Assembly (NCBI GenBank): GCA_949358305.1
Contig: OX442318.1
Coordinates: forward strand, 11,888,517 to 11,952,516
Source of the DNA: Strigamia acuminata
Taxonomy: Eukaryota; Arthropoda; Chilopoda; Geophilomorpha; Linotaeniidae
Direction of reading: 5' to 3'
DNA length: 64,000 nucleotides
Position numbers and translations under genes: made by a program. Below the pieces are notes generated by a model. The model was not told the origin of the DNA, did not search any database, and saw only the letters and a list, made by a program, of their open reading frames with translations. Each line of letters begins with the position of its first letter. Within the stretch, counting starts at the first letter, position 1. Positions 51,401-63,078 of the stretch are shown piece after piece.

Positions 51401-54400
51401 TTTAATCAATCAAACAATGTTAGCATAGTTTGTTGGTTTCTTTTGGCAGGTAAACAAAGATTTAGTTTTTTATTGGTTGTTTTGCCTATAAATAGTTAGA
51501 TTACAATTCTGCTGTTATGGGCTACTTTTTTGTGCCACTACACCAGTGAGACGGCTCAACCAATGAGAGTTAAGACGTTATATCGGTTTGGAGTATAGAT
51601 GTAATGTCCTGTAGTTAATTGTCCGAGGTTGTCTTTCTTTGCCGTAATAATAATGGTATTGCATTACTACTTGGCTGTAATGGGGTCAAATACTGCTTGC
51701 CACTGGTCATTGTAAAATCAAATCAAGTTCAGAGACAACTGCTACTCCCAGGACAACATTAGACAGCTCATGTGTCAGTGAACTTTATTGAATTTTTGAA
51801 ATAAGTAATTTAAAATGGGTTTTCTCAGTGAGATTGTCCTACCTGTATTGAATTTTAGCTGGTTTTCCAGGGTCGTCTACTGAACACGTGAGAGTAACTG
51901 ATTTTCTTTTTATTACTGTTGATGGAGTGAATGTTAAAGTTGCAGTTCCTGGTGGATCTGAAATCAAATAACAAAAGTTTACTTACTGCAAACAAAATTT
52001 GAAAACAGAACTTCTTGTATTGATTTATTGCTTTATTATTACAAACAAATTCACAAAAACAAACTGCTTTGTATTGATTTACTGCCTTTATTGCCAGCCA
52101 AATCAAATTAAATTCCATATCAGTTCATGCATTGTGACTCCGCAGTCAAAAACAGGTCCCAGAAAATTGACTTTTCACAATTTTCCTCCACAATTATGTA
52201 TATATAATTACCCATCAAAAACATGCATCAAAGAAAAGAAACAACAACAAAAGTTATAAATTCAAATTTTTAAAAAAAAAGAAAAAATAAATTTTTTTCT
52301 TTTTTTTTTTAAAAAAAAAATTATAAGCATTCATTTTTTTTCTTTCTTCATTTCCTTTGCTAATAATAATTGCAACCCATTTCCAGTTTTAATCAAGAAA
52401 TGCCATGCTGAGTGTAGGTCTGAATGCTGCTAAAAATCACCTCATTATTGAGCAATTTCCCACAAGCCAAGCACCAAAAATGAAAGTCATTACACAACTT
52501 ATGGCTTAATAAAAACCACAATTCAAAACCCATCATCTTGTGATAAGATATAAAAAAAATCTAGCACTAAGAAAATTACATTTATTTCATATCTAAAAAA
52601 AAAATTGCCAATCTCCAAGTATAAATTTTATTCCAAACCAATTACATCCAATAACCTAATAGGTGTTTACTTATTCAACTGCAAGTAGTTGCAAAGTGTC
52701 AAGAGAGTGTGATTGGATTCCTTTTAGATGGTCCTTACGTGCCAACTGTGAGTATTGGCCAAATAAATGAGAAAACAAACCCAAGACAGGATAGAATTCT
52801 CTCTAAAACCTTGCTGTCACTCTGGAGAATGATTTCGCAGAACCTGAACTGTTTTCTAACTAGTCAATTAGGCGATTGAGTCTGTGGAGGATGTGGCAAC
52901 TAGAACATCAAAAATTCCAAACACACAACTTGTTCTTTTCTTCTCAACCTCTTTGATGTTGACAATTTTTTCTTTAGAAAAATATTTTTCTAAAACAAAA
53001 AAGATCTAGTGGATGATGGACATTGGACATCCAAAACTGCAAACTGAAACTTTGAGTATCCCAAGTCTCTCCGCTTTAAGGTGCAAAAACTATGTTGGCT
53101 TTGTCGACCGTAAGAAGACGGACGGTCAGTTGACTTTTACGACTGACCATAATTGCATGACCCAGGTGGGATTTGTTGTTCTTTATAGGCTACAACAATG
53201 TTATGTCCCGAGTTGGGTCTGATGACAAACCCAAACAGATCACAAGCACAATATACTTCTTGAATGGTAACACTCGCAAAAAGCAGTAACCGCAAGCAGC
53301 ACTGCGTTGGGCTTCATTAGAGGTGCGATTACAAAATCCACTTCCGCAAACCCGAGAAAAATTGCGCGCAGTATCGCCATTCGTGAATCTCACGAAGAGA
53401 GATCAAAGAGACAAAATAGTGCCACAAGCAAACAATTTTTTAGCGTCTTAAAGAACCTTAAACAAGGTCGTGATCAAAGACCGTTGTAAGTTAATGTCTG
53501 ATTAAATTTTCAGACTGATCCAATAATATTTATTTAAAATATCAACAATAAATGAAAAAACAGGTGTCCACAAAGTCTTGGAATTTAACAATTAACAAAT
53601 TTTTTTAACAAAAGATTGGAAATATGTGTTGTTTATCGACCAATTATTTTTCCATTATATTTTATTACTTCAAAAACACGATTTTCCATATATACAATTA
53701 ATTTTTCCAGAGTTTCAGAAGGGATGTTACCCCAGTATTTATCATTCACAGTTTTTAACTCGTCAATGGTAGAAAATTGCCTGTTATCGGCATAAACCTG
53801 TCTGGTCATTATTCCCCATAGATTTTCTATGGGTTTTAGCCATAATTTCAGGCTGGCTAAATGGTATTTAGTGTTTGAATTTGGCATCAAGATACCAGGA
53901 GCATATTGTAAGAATGTAGTATTGTGGTTTCCATTTGGCGGTTGTTGCACCCAAACTTCCGTAGACTCATAAAAACTTTTTAAAATTATGATTAAGATTG
54001 GAATTATTTATTTCTTTTTATAAATATTTAAAAGTCTCAACACAAGGAAATTGAGGCAAGAATTTTCTCCAACTGGAGCAATATCATCTTTTTTTATACT
54101 TTTGTTTCTTTGAAAAATGAACTGAGAAGGTCAACCAGCTGGCAAAAACGACCATTTATCTCCCTTCCTTCCCCCTCCTCTTGTCCAGTAGTGGTAATAA
54201 ATACAGATGGTATGCTCAGTAAACCAGAAGATAAAGGTCGCTTACTCTTGTTGTACTCACATCTTCATTATGGCTTTCTCTTACATCTTCCATCCACTGG
54301 CAATTCCCCTCCTATCACACAAGAAAAAATATTGCTCCTTTCTGCCAAAAACCTTCTCAATCTGCCAAAGTCCAATAGGCTACAGACTTGGCTCTTGAGG

Positions 54401-57400
54401 CAAAATAACTGTTGGGTTTTAATAAAATCTCCAGAACAAAATAACTGCATAATTCATTTACAAATTGTGACCCAACATGGCAACATACAATTTTCATTTT
54501 ATATTTTTCAACTTGGAACTGCAAACAGAGAAATTAAAGCAGATTTCTAATACCAAAAATAAATAAGAGAGAAAATTGAAAACAGGACGTGCAAGCAAGA
54601 ACAAAAAAGTGTCTCAAACAGCTAAAAAAAAAAGGTAGAAAATGTGAGAGGAAAAGAGAAAACGTGAATGAAAAATCAATTTCTTGTTGTCCCCACTATG
54701 GTCAAGAATAATGCAATAAAAAGCACATGTTGCAAACAGCAATGCAGAAATTGCAGCAAAACCTGACGAATTCAAGAAATCCATTAATACTACATCCAAA
54801 CATATGAATAAAAGATATATTTGTTTCAAATACTGTTGTAAGCACTTGGATGTGAGCTATTAATGTGACATTAATGGATTTCACCACGTGTTTGATTTTG
54901 TAATTTTGCATTTATAATTTTCTAATTCAATCACAATAATTATAATATGTACAAACAATGTTGTAATTGTAATTCAATGATCTACAACCTGCCCCAGCTA
55001 CAAGTTATTGCTTGAAAAAAACGAAATTGCTTGCCGAAATCGCAAAAACTACCTTTGTAACGATCCAGTTGTCTAATGCTTTGTTCGAACCAGAAAGTTT
55101 GGGCTAGCCTAACACTTAAATCTAGTTCTAGTTTTTAGTGCAAACGCATCCAGCCCAAAATTTCACATGATCAATCCAAAAGTGCAAAATAGTCAAAATT
55201 GCCCAATAACAAAATAAACTTAAAAAAAAAAAAACCTTTTTATTTTTATTATTTAACCGTTTCCCAACAGTTGGTGCCTATTGGTTCAAAAAATCAATAA
55301 CTGTAAGAAAGCAAGAGAAATTCTAAAAACTAAAATGATTATAAAATTATAATCCCACTCTGTTTTGCAAGGATGAACATTCAAGCGACAAAGCATAAAG
55401 GCCTCTGCATGCGCTTTATGACCACTGAATAAGGATAAGTATGAAACCCTTGTGTGCAATGCAGTGAGTGTTTGATGGCTTCAAACTTGTTCGCACACAC
55501 ATCTTAAATGTGTATATAAAGATAATTAAAATTGCAAAATAGATAGTCATCTTTAAAATATATATGAACAGTGCACGTCTAGAGATGATGAGGTGAAGCT
55601 TAATCGTGTCATGTGTATTATGTAAGTTGATAAATTAGATTTTACAACAGGGAGGGATAGAGCTTGCTCGCTTTAAGAAACTCAAACTACAAAAGGTCAC
55701 GAGCAGAATGTCAATTGCATCACGAGATTTTTGCAAGAAAATGGTCCAATCAATCAACCACTAGAATCTAATAGACTAGAAACTGTAGTCACAGACTGTG
55801 CAGGACTGGATTTACTTATAGGCTAAAGTCGCTACACCATATAAGGCTCCGGCATCAATGGGACTCTCATTATTCATATGAGCACTTATCGACAAGTATT
55901 GCCCAAAGTACACGTGTGAACAAAGCAGACGGAGTCGGGTTTTCCCTTATCGTCAGTCAGTCGTCTATCTAAACAAGATGGCTGATCTGTTTATTGTCCG
56001 TTCACCTGGCCGCATTTATTTCTTTCTACAGCGAAACTACCGATCATCCGCCCATTACGAGCGCCACCGCTGCACCAGGCGTTACTTTCATTTTTTTAAA
56101 TCTTAATTGGAATTTGTGGGAAGGTGTTAATATTTAAATTTGAATTAGGTTAAGTTAGGTCTCCAAACTCGCAAGGCACAGCACAAAAATGAGTGCGAAA
56201 AAAGCGTTGATCGCTTACAGTGTCTGGTAGAAGGTGGCAATCGGTAATGGGCGGATGATCAGTAGCCTCGCTGAAGAAAACAGCATGGAAGCATTACATA
56301 TTAGACTTCTAAACCCCTTCTACACTTTTCTGTATAGAAATACATCTGTCCGAAATATATGCCACCTGGCCAACCATTACTAAGGGGAAAATATGGAAGC
56401 TGCATAGTGGCATTTGTGATTGCGTTCATCCCAGAATGTAATCCTGTAATTCTTATAAATGTCTCCGTTTCTCGTAGTGTCAATACACCACAATCTTGAG
56501 TCTTCTGCTCTGTTTAAAAGTTATTTCTACATTCTGATATTAAACCTGCACATTATGCAGTAGTCACATCATCACACCCATTATTCCAAGTAAATTTGGT
56601 AAAATGAGTGAAGAGTTGTTGCTATTAACTACTGTTAGCTGCATGAAGCCGTATTTATCCAACTCTTTTAATAGCTAGATGAAACTTTAAGAGTTTGTTC
56701 ACATTTAGTTGCACTTTGAGACTTTGTATTAGCTTTAACACAGCGGTACCTACCCGCTTTCAACTCTTTCAATATTGTTTGCATTTATGTAATGAGCACC
56801 AACTTTAACCAGGTAACCACTCAAAGAAACAAAGACAAATATGTGCATACATCTCAGAATATCAATTATCGACTGCTATTTCAAGCTGGCTTTCACAAAT
56901 AATGGCATTAAAGTGAAAAGAGTTTTCTCAAAAAATTAATTTTAGGGAATTTTGGGAATTTGTTACAACCACGTTACAGATGGGGGAAATAGTCTAAAAA
57001 TTACAAATTTTGCTTTACGTAATTTACGGATGGCCCCTTTAATAAAAAGTAATTTTTTTATCGTTGAAAAGACCGCTTTGTTTCGAATGATGAAGTGGAT
57101 GACTAATGATTATTTAGCTTTGAGCCCCGAATGAAACCGACCGGTCAGATCTTCTCTTGAAAAAACATATTAATCTTGCATTTTTTTTCGAACCGATCAA
57201 TCGACTTAGGACAGCCATTATAAACCAATGTAAATAAGAATGCAGTCCTTCTTTAGCCGAGTTGACAGTCATCGTTTGAAGCCTCTTGTAGTGGCAAACA
57301 AGACGATTGCTGCACCTGGGGTCATTAATCACCCCCTTGGAATTCCAAACTGAACCTCCTGACAGGCAGGGAATTGAGAATCCCCACACGACCGCTTCTG

Positions 57401-59233
57401 GAAAAATGCCGCTTTAACTTACTCCACCATTTACTAACTTTTTCAATGCCTCCTTCAATTTAAATTCAAATTTAAAAAATAATCAAAATAATAAAAAGGA
57501 AAAATTAAAAAAAAAAATAGAAAATTTATAAAACGCTTCAAATTCAATTATGCATCTTTTCAATCAATAAAATGAAGTCAGGCATAGATAAAATCGGTCG
57601 TATTGCTCATTAAAACGACGAGCACGAACACTTAAGTGAGCGTTTTATCAAAAAAACTCCCCCGCCCCTTCATCGCTTCCATTCATGCACGTTTGCTTGA
57701 CAGCTAAGCTCCTTTCCTTCTTTTCTTGCCTGGAAGTCTTTTCTTTGATCATGTCAGCAACTTATCTCACGGCCCACTTCAGCTGACTCCAACACATCTC
57801 CTCATCAAACTACAAAACGTTTCTCTGCATTCATCAATCCCATCTGCATTCTTCGCCGTAAACATCTTCGATTTTTATCGAGGGAACCGAAGCCGAGCGA
57901 TTTCGCAAACCAGCGTTTCTTTTCGTCTTACGCATGGACAATCGCTAAGGTTCAAGCACAGACGTAGGATGCAAGTGCCCAGTGGACAACTCTATCAAAT
58001 CTGACACTGTTTCTCAATTCAAATAGTGAGATCTAAAGTTCCAGTAGCAAATGTGAATTTGAAATTGAAAAAACTCTTGGTTAGCAAAACTAGCACTTAC
58101 CAAACTGACAACTGGCTTTCCGTTTATACACCAAAGCTACGCACCAAACACTTAGCATGCAAAGATCTAGCCCAGCAGCTTTAATACCTGTGAGGCCTAA
58201 ACTATACATATAAGCGTGAAAATGCAAAGCCCCAGGCAAGCATAAAAATGCCGGCCCCAGGCAAATAGAGAAATGCAAGGCCCCAGGCAAGTGCAAAAAT
58301 GCAAGGCCTTAGGCAATCATAAAAATGCATGGCCCCAGGCAAATAAAGACATGCAAAAACAAGCACTGCAAGATTAGGCCCACCATCTCATCTGAGTAAT
58401 TAATTTGCTTGGTCTGAAGTCTGAACGCACGTCCCAGCTTGGTGATGCCGAAGCAGGATGGCGCCACGCAGTAGCCTAAGTTACCTATACTCTGGCCATG
58501 TGTAAGTTGAGCCTAAATCCGAGCCTCACAACTCACTCTGTGCTGCTGCCAGGGAAAATAGTTCAGAGTTTATTGCTTGCTTTTTCCAGAAATCTTAGAA
58601 TGTTTGCTTACTATTTTAGTAGATCAGTTGCAATCCTGGTGTTTGGATCTATTTTCTTGTATCACTACACCAGAGAAAAAGCTGGGATTTAAGCTCAACT
58701 TACACATGGCCAGAGTATAGGTTTAAATCCACCACTGCAAAGTCTGCATTGGACTCACATTATGCTCATGGGCTAAAGGTTTTATTGAAAAAATTGAAAT
58801 AGATCTTATTGTGATGACCATAAATGGGTGGTTAAACTGAGAAATAATTGGAAGAAAAAGAAAAATAATGATCACGACACCAAAGTTGAGAAAAAGTTGA
58901 AAATAATGAAAGCAAAGTAAATCACTGACACGCAAAGGAGGGCCTTAATCAGTACTTACTTACAAGTGACAATGAGGCTTCTCTCGGGTGAGATTTCGCT
59001 CCAGCCGAGCCGGTTTCGACCACGACAGGAATAGTTGCCGTCGGCTGCTCTGGTGACTTGGCCCAGGGGAAGTTCAGCTTCGTGGGTGCCATTCAACTGC
59101 ACTCCGTCCTTGTACCACATTACACGGTCCAATCTGGTGGGATTGCCTGCAACTACGGTGCAGCGAAGCCGCACATCGGTCTTGCCTTCGACGACGGCAC
59201 GAGGAACGACTTCCATCATTACTTCCGGTGGAT
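37995..59233 (-). CDS. Multi-Ig transmembrane receptor (5' exons outside window)
   Basis: Exons from 5': 58964-59233, 51843-51957, 46934-47085, 43938-44288, 41919-42179, 39133-39387, 38921-39055, 37995-38215; all joins are in phase and yield 585 residues plus a partial first codon. Domains: Ig (RLRCTVVAGNP...MWYKDGVQLNG...NYSCRGRNRLGW); Ig split by an intron (VTLTCSVDDPGKPAKIQYR / WSRGQR...NFTCSAVNEVG); Ig with CRVECDPLCDIHWYKNG and NYTCSSSDNLVGPG; Ig (VRCRAYSYPESSYRW...TYTCIASNRHG); Ig beginning KPDCRMYQ (ITLICEGLGNP...YGTYYCAANNTQG); one membrane segment (LFGAIGGVVVLVVAVCGVILM) with CRR stop-transfer; and a 75-residue cytoplasmic tail. No FN3 domain is seen. The domain order resembles an arthropod nephrin/sidestep-like cell-surface family involved in adhesion or guidance; the exact orthologue is not named. 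The gene occupies at least 21 kb, with introns up to 7 kb. A donor-like GTAATC overlaps the stop, so a further 3' exon is possible. Confidence 0.88.
38430..38700. mobile_element. Decayed MITE, GCATGCCGGTAT family
   Basis: TTATACCGGTATGTC and ACATGCCGTCATAAG at the left, and ATAACGACATGCCAGTAAGAA at the right, resemble the ends and interior of 8131-8541. It lies in the intron between exons 37995-38215 and 38921-39055 of the Ig gene. Confidence 0.45.
39580..40225. other. Intronic sequence of the Ig gene, no element recognised
   Basis: Between exons 39133-39387 and 41919-42179. Simple repeats (GAAGAAGAAG near 39660, a poly-A run at 39427-39450) and otherwise unremarkable. Confidence 0.5.
40231..40422 (-). 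repeat. tRNA-derived SINE, full-length copy
   Basis: On the minus strand it starts GGAGTCCCGGGTAGCTTAAT at 40422 with A-box TAGCTTAATTGGTAGAGC (40393-40410) and B-box GATCGAGACTC (40363-40373), at near-tRNA spacing. A GC-rich body shared with 267-418 and 15121-15245 follows. It lies in the sense orientation within an Ig-gene intron. Confidence 0.75.
41415..41805. mobile_element. Mariner-type MITE, GCAGGGTGTCCCAAAAGTC ends
   Basis: Inverted ends GCAGGGTGTCCCAAAAGTCT and AGACTTTTGGGACACCCTGC are flanked by TA-type duplications in a TATATA context. The interior lacks a transposase. It is intronic in the Ig gene, about 115 bp from exon 41919-42179. Confidence 0.85.
42785..43400. repeat. Intronic minisatellite, 21-bp unit, about 28 copies
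   Basis: Highly homogeneous array of a 21-bp unit (GGCAGAAAAATGCAATTTTT plus A) with ordered variant blocks: ATGCAG-type units first, then GACAG/CTTTA types, then uniform GGCAG units. The 21-bp period has no stop in three frames, producing long spurious reading frames; it is not coding. It is located in the Ig-gene intron between exons 43938-44288 and 41919-42179. Confidence 0.95.
44560..45140. repeat. Intronic minisatellite with higher-order units
   Basis: Array of AAATTTTGTAAAATCTGAAC and variants in roughly 24- to 36-bp units (AAACAAATTTTG, ACCAAATTTAG, TCTGTACAATCTG). It is in the Ig-gene intron between exons 46934-47085 and 43938-44288. Confidence 0.85.
45141..46933. other. Intronic sequence of the Ig gene
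   Basis: About 1.8 kb with no recognised coding or mobile element. Poly-A/T-rich runs occur at 46720-46920. Confidence 0.5.
47195..47485. repeat. Intronic degenerate TACACATTTTT repeat
   Basis: Many copies of TACACATTTT(T) with CTGTACAC interruptions and an opening GTGTAAAAATGTGTAAAA stretch of the reverse complement, so part of it can form hairpins. Ig-gene intron, adjacent to exon 46934-47085. Confidence 0.8.
48816..49245. mobile_element. Pogo-type MITE with a nested insertion
   Basis: Ends TACAGTCGAACCTCGTTATA and TATAACGAGGCTCGACTGTA are inverted and TA-flanked, matching the 600-1160 family, including GACTTGGTTGG/GGCTTGGTTGG and TTGGCCATAGAACACC core blocks. About 48974-49223 is foreign: it starts CCCCGGATATTTATGCAAAA and ends TTTATGCATTTAACCGGG, a TIR-like pair, so one MITE has inserted into another. 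Confidence 0.8.
49246..51197. other. Intronic sequence of the Ig gene
   Basis: No coding or RNA feature recognised. AT-rich, with a pyrimidine-rich CCCGCCCCCCCTCCGCCCCCC stretch near 50141-50161. About 51086-51125 shares a block (AACAATTTGCCATTTGTC) with 59463-59480. Confidence 0.5.
51198..51597. mobile_element. MITE with TATACTCCAAAC ends
   Basis: Inverted arms TATACTCCAAACTGATATAA, CCTATTGGTTGAGCC and their complements end at GTTTGGAGTATA, with TA duplication. An internal CACTACACCAG block is shared with 58495-58720, suggesting related families. It is intronic, about 250 bp from exon 51843-51957. Confidence 0.85.
51958..53300. other. Intronic sequence of the Ig gene
   Basis: AT-rich, with poly-A and poly-T runs near 52270-52320. 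No recognised genes or repeats. Confidence 0.5.
53633..53900 (-). pseudogene. Tc1/mariner transposase C-terminal remnant
   Basis: Minus-strand frame with LKPIENLWGIMTRQVYADNR followed by a Tc1-type C-terminal helix region (IPSETLEKLIVYMENRVFEVI). The KPIENLWG block corresponds to the NPIENLWG motif that carries the third catalytic residue of Tc1 transposases. The preceding WPAQSPDL-type region is not readable in frame, so the gene is decayed. A plus-strand stretch NPRKIARSIAIRESHEERS near 53350 resembles a Tc1 helix-turn-helix but lies in the opposite orientation. Confidence 0.7.
53951..55079. other. Intronic sequence of the Ig gene
   Basis: No convincing gene, RNA or transposon structure was found. 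Confidence 0.5.
55080..55165. mobile_element. Single end of the TTGTTCGCACCAGAAA MITE family
   Basis: TTTGTTCGAACCAGAAAGTT, GGGCTAGCCTAACA and AAATCTAGTTCTAG match the ends at 23617 and 36668. The opposite end is absent, so this is a fragment. Confidence 0.6.
56029..56273. mobile_element. MITE with CAGCGAAACTACCGATCATC ends
   Basis: Inverted ends CAGCGAAACTACCGATCATC / CGCCCATTAC and GTAATGGGCG / GATGATCAGTAGCCTCGCTG. No clear target duplication was found. Interior non-coding. A hAT-remnant-like block (GGATTTACTTATAGGCTAAA) lies upstream at about 55808 and is shared with 40973. Confidence 0.7.
56274..58210. other. Intronic sequence of the Ig gene
   Basis: Nothing coding or repetitive was recognised with confidence over about 1.9 kb. 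Confidence 0.5.
58211..58360. repeat. Tandem repeat, about 31-bp unit, 5 copies
   Basis: Diverged units built on AAATGCAAGGCCCCAGGCAA, separated by short AT segments (CATAAAAATG, ATAGAGAAATG, GTGCAAAAATG). Ig-gene intron. Confidence 0.8.
58495..58720. mobile_element. MITE with CTATACTCTGGCCATGTGTA ends
   Basis: Near-perfect inverted arms CTATACTCTGGCCATGTGTA / AAGTTGAGCCTAAATCC and their complement, TA-flanked. Shares a CACTACACCAG block with 51198-51597. It is intronic, about 245 bp from exon 58964-59233. Confidence 0.85.
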
Positions 59234-59634
59234 CTTGAAAAATAAATAAGAAAATAAATAAAAGAAACTTTAATAATGTAGATATGTTTATCTTGGCTGT
59301 TTGCTCTTGAAAAGAGATATGGCTAAATTACAATCTTTTGACAAATGTTGACGGAGTTCCAATATCTGGGAGCAATTGAAGAATCAGCAAGAATGGACTG
59401 TACAACTACGTCTTTAACCAATAGTCTACACCCAATTCTGTTTATAATTTGTTGGGTGTGAACAATTTGCCATTTGTCTGCAAAATTACGTCATTTTGGG
59501 ACGTTGCTTCATTTTGTCCATGCTTATATTAGGCTGCATCCGCCTCACGTTGAAGGTTTTTTCCCCCTAACACTTTCTGAATCTTTTTAGCGATATTTTT
59601 ATGAATTTCTTCAGATGTACCAGGACGAGATCGC

Positions 59635-59865
59635 GTGATATTTTGCAAGATTTTGCTAGATTTTTTGTGATTTTGCTAGATTTTTTGTGATTTTGCTACA
59701 TTTTTTTGTGATTTTGCCACAATTTGTGATTTTGCTACATTTTTTGTGATTTTGCTACATTTTTTGTGATTTTGCTACATTTTTTGTGATTTTGCTACAT
59801 TTTTTGTGATTTTGCCACAATTTTTGCGATTTTGCTACATTTTATGCGATTTTGCTAAAGTTAAT
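59635..59865. repeat. Minisatellite, 20-bp unit, about 11 copies
   Basis: Tandem ATTTTGCTACATTTTTTGTG with CCACAATTT variants. It lies upstream (5') of the first Ig exon in the window, presumably in the next intron. Confidence 0.9.
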
Positions 59866-60645
59866 ATGTATAAATATTTTTGAGTCACTTTTAGTGACCC
59901 TCCTTGTATTGTTGTATTGTTAATTAGGGATAACCAATCCATTAGCGTTGTTCGAAGAGATTTAGGATGATTCCGGAGACCTCGGATAACAATCAACCGA
60001 AAATGTCTTCAGTCAGCAAAAGGCAACATTTGTTATTCTGTTGTTTCATGTTTTGTAAACTTGTTTTTCTAAAACCCTATTAAACTTTAAAACAACAAAT
60101 TATTCTGAAAATAAACAAACGTTGGCAGTGTCGGATATTTGTTTCTAAAGCCTTAGCAAGCACCTTCCTTTTCAATTGGGAAATCTTTTATCTAATTGCA
60201 TAAAAGCCATTTCCTTTGATGCAACAACAAGGGCCAAAACTCACCAATCATTTCCCCTTAAAAACTAATTGGAATATCACTCAACTTGTGAGTAACCACA
60301 GAAAATTGAGCATAAAGACAGTGACGTTGCTCAGTTTGTATATGCACCAAAAGATAACAGAGCACAATGGATTTGCACAAGGAAACCGAAAGCGCTCTCT
60401 TTAGTTAAACTCGCACGTCATTAATTTTAAACAAGTCTTGTTAAAGAAGACAGGAGCCAACCAACTTGCAAGTGAAATCCAATTTCCCAACTTCATTTCA
60501 CTCCTGGCTCAATAATTTAAGCTATCAGTTGAAGCCTTACAGATTCAAATAAATCAATTTCCATACAAAAGAAGGAAAAGAAAAGTTAAAGAAGTCTAAA
60601 AAAATAAAATAAAAATGCAAATAACATAACAAAATTGAAGAAGTC

Positions 60646-60895
60646 TTACCGTATTTACCCGCTGTGCCGGCATAGCGCGGGTTTAACCAAACTGCCGGCA
60701 AACCCTGACACCAACCAAAACAAGCCTAAAAAATGTTTTTAGATGCCCAAAATGTAGGAAATTGCCCTAAATGTCTATAAACTTACACAAATTTTAATAA
60801 TAATCTTCAGAATATCTAGAAAACTCAAATTTATGGTCCAAATTCAAACAAAAGTTGGTAATTTGGTTGTCGCTTAAAGCGGGGTAGTACGGTAA
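60646..60895. mobile_element. MITE, TTACCGTATTTACCCGCT family
   Basis: Ends TTACCGTATTTACCCGCT and AGCGGGGTAGTACGGTAA are inverted, and the interior has TGCCGGCATAGCG. Same family as 8131-8541 by the ends, a TCTTCAGAATA(T/C)C core and the palindromic GCCGGC motifs. Confidence 0.8.
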
Positions 60896-61412
60896 CTGTC
60901 TTTTGAACAAGTTTTGCAGTTCCTGAATGCTCTGTAGTGTAGTTAAGCCAAAACTAATTGCTTGCCAAACAAAATCCCCTACTGAGTGCCCTGAAACAAT
61001 AAGAAATAGGAACTGACAAATAAATCATTATGTCCTGTATGGACCTCCTATGGGAGTGCAACATCAACCATTACACGAGCAAAAACAGTTGAAGTTCAAA
61101 ATTTTCCACTTACAAGGAAATCCTCAGATTAATCACTATGCTGGAAGCTTAAGGCAAATTGAACTTTGCATCGTTTTTCAATCAGAAAAGGAATAAGACT
61201 ACCCGCATACCAAAAGTGATTTAGTGGCTAAATGCATTTACTCAGCATCAGCAGTAATTGCACATTTCGTCTGTAATTTACTACCAGTTGTAGTACAAAG
61301 TTATTTAGTTTGACTTTTCTTCTTTGAACCAGTCTAAATGCATTTGCTAGACAGCCATTCAAACAAGAAAAGTTTGTGTATTTATTTATTTATTCAACAT
61401 TGAAACTTCTAT

Positions 61413-61849
61413 CCCTTAAAAATCCCAGCGAAACTTAAGTTGACTTCTCCCAATTTAACCAAAGCGCTTCTTAGTTAACCCTCAGAAGGACAATCTGCAA
61501 AGACGACGCTTTGGTGCCCACAATGTACGAATTTGGGGACAAAATAATTAAATTCGGAAGGCCCGTAGCTGAAGCGCTGTTAGGGTAGTGCGACAAATTG
61601 TCACACTTGGCACTACTGTTGTTGAGCCAAGAAAATTAATTTTAAGTGAAAAGTTTAATTTATCCTAAAAAAATTTAATTTTAAATGTATATTTTAGCCA
61701 GAAATAGAACCATAAACATAACGTAATCACTAGTGTTGGACAACTAGCGCCATACGGTGTCTGCTGGCAAAAATTGGAAGCACTAAGTAGAAGCGCTTTT
61801 ATAAGATTGGGAGAAGCCAACTTAAATTTAAGCTGGGATTTCTAAGGGG
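61413..61849. mobile_element. MITE with CCCTTAAAAATCCCAGC ends
   Basis: Inverted arms CCCTTAAAAATCCCAGCGAA / TTGACTTCTCCCAA / AGCGCTTCT and AGAAGCGCTT / TTGGGAGAAGCCAA / GCTGGGATTTCTAAGGG. The arm length is about 60 bp. No coding interior. Confidence 0.8.
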
Positions 61850-62884
61850 CAAAATTTTCAAAGATGAATAAATGATTTACTTCATTTTCATTTTTATCTT
61901 GATCAAGTAAATATAAATGCAACTTTTAATAAACTCAACAAGTGATTTAATTGAATCTTCACTTCTTTCAGCTTTCAATATGCAACAGCACAACAAGATA
62001 AAAAAAATGAGGTAAATGGATTTTCTTTATATTGCAATGCAGAAAGCATTTCTCCTAAGCGGCAGAATGGAAAAAACCCAAGTTCAAAAATTTCAATCAA
62101 ACACTGGCTTTTTCTCAAAGAAAAAAAGAATTGTTACTCACAAAAAACTAACTCTGGTCTATGCGATTCTGTCATGTTTCCCAAGTACCTGAATATTTTA
62201 TTACGTATAACAACCTAAATTAATTTTTATTATCCCATAAATTAAACATTTAAAAAAGAAAATCCCCAGCCAGCAATCTGCTCGTTACTTCAACTTAATT
62301 AGTCATGGATCATGGATAATGAAAAATGTGGAGATTATGGGGCAAAAATTAAAAGAAAAAAAGAAAAAAATATTTATAGTGTGCGAACAATGCCCCGGTC
62401 ACACTAAATTAAGTCAACTTTGGACAGGGCTGTTAATTGCACGCACCAAGTGACACATACTTTATTGGACTCTAGAAAAACTGTCTTTCATCTGTCCAGT
62501 TAAGTTCAACAGTCAATAAACTCAACATAAATTATGGCCTCAACAACATCAACAAAATCTACTCCCCACAACTTAATAAATGTCAGCAATGATGCTAAAC
62601 CAATCAATTCTTGCTTACTTTAGAGTGAATGATGATCACACTCATCCAAAGACTCCTCCTTCAAGAAAACATGGACCAGAAATAATAAACATTGCATGTA
62701 CAATGTTTTTATATGTTTATATACCATAACGGTAGCGCTTTTGTAACAGAAGAGTTGCCATGAATCGGTTTTTGAAGTAATGTAAGTGCGTTAGAAGGAC
62801 GTCCAGTTACGTAACACTGGCCTGTTTAATAGAAGTTTGTCTGGCTTCGATAGCAAACTTATCGGATGTACTACATTTTAGAAA
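61850..62884. other. Non-coding region without recognised features
   Basis: AT-rich; likely intron or upstream flank of the Ig gene. No Ig exon or other coding segment was found on either strand. Confidence 0.5.
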
Positions 62885-63078
62885 TTTCATTTTAGCGACA
62901 CACCATTTTAGCGACACAAAACGGCACTAATAGTAGCACTAATTCCTAAGAAGGGCTAACAAGGGGGGGGGCTGCAAACCTAACCTTGCTGCTTTTTTGA
63001 TGCAAACCACTTTTTTGAGCTAAAATGGGACTTTTTTGGTAAAAATCGCTAAAATGAGCGTCGCTAAAATGACTATAA
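62885..63078. mobile_element. MITE with CATTTTAGCGACAC ends
   Basis: CATTTTAGCGACACACCATT at the left and GCGTCGCTAAAATG at the right. The core CTAATTCCTAAGAAGGGCTA is identical to the reverse complement of part of 7430-7646, linking the two elements despite different outer ends. Confidence 0.7.

Noticed and set aside
53013-53489. Helix-turn-helix part of the Tc1 transposase on the plus strand
   Set aside because: Only a short resemblance (NPRKIARSIAIRESH), and it lies in the opposite orientation to the clear C-terminal remnant at 53633-53900; kept only as a remark.
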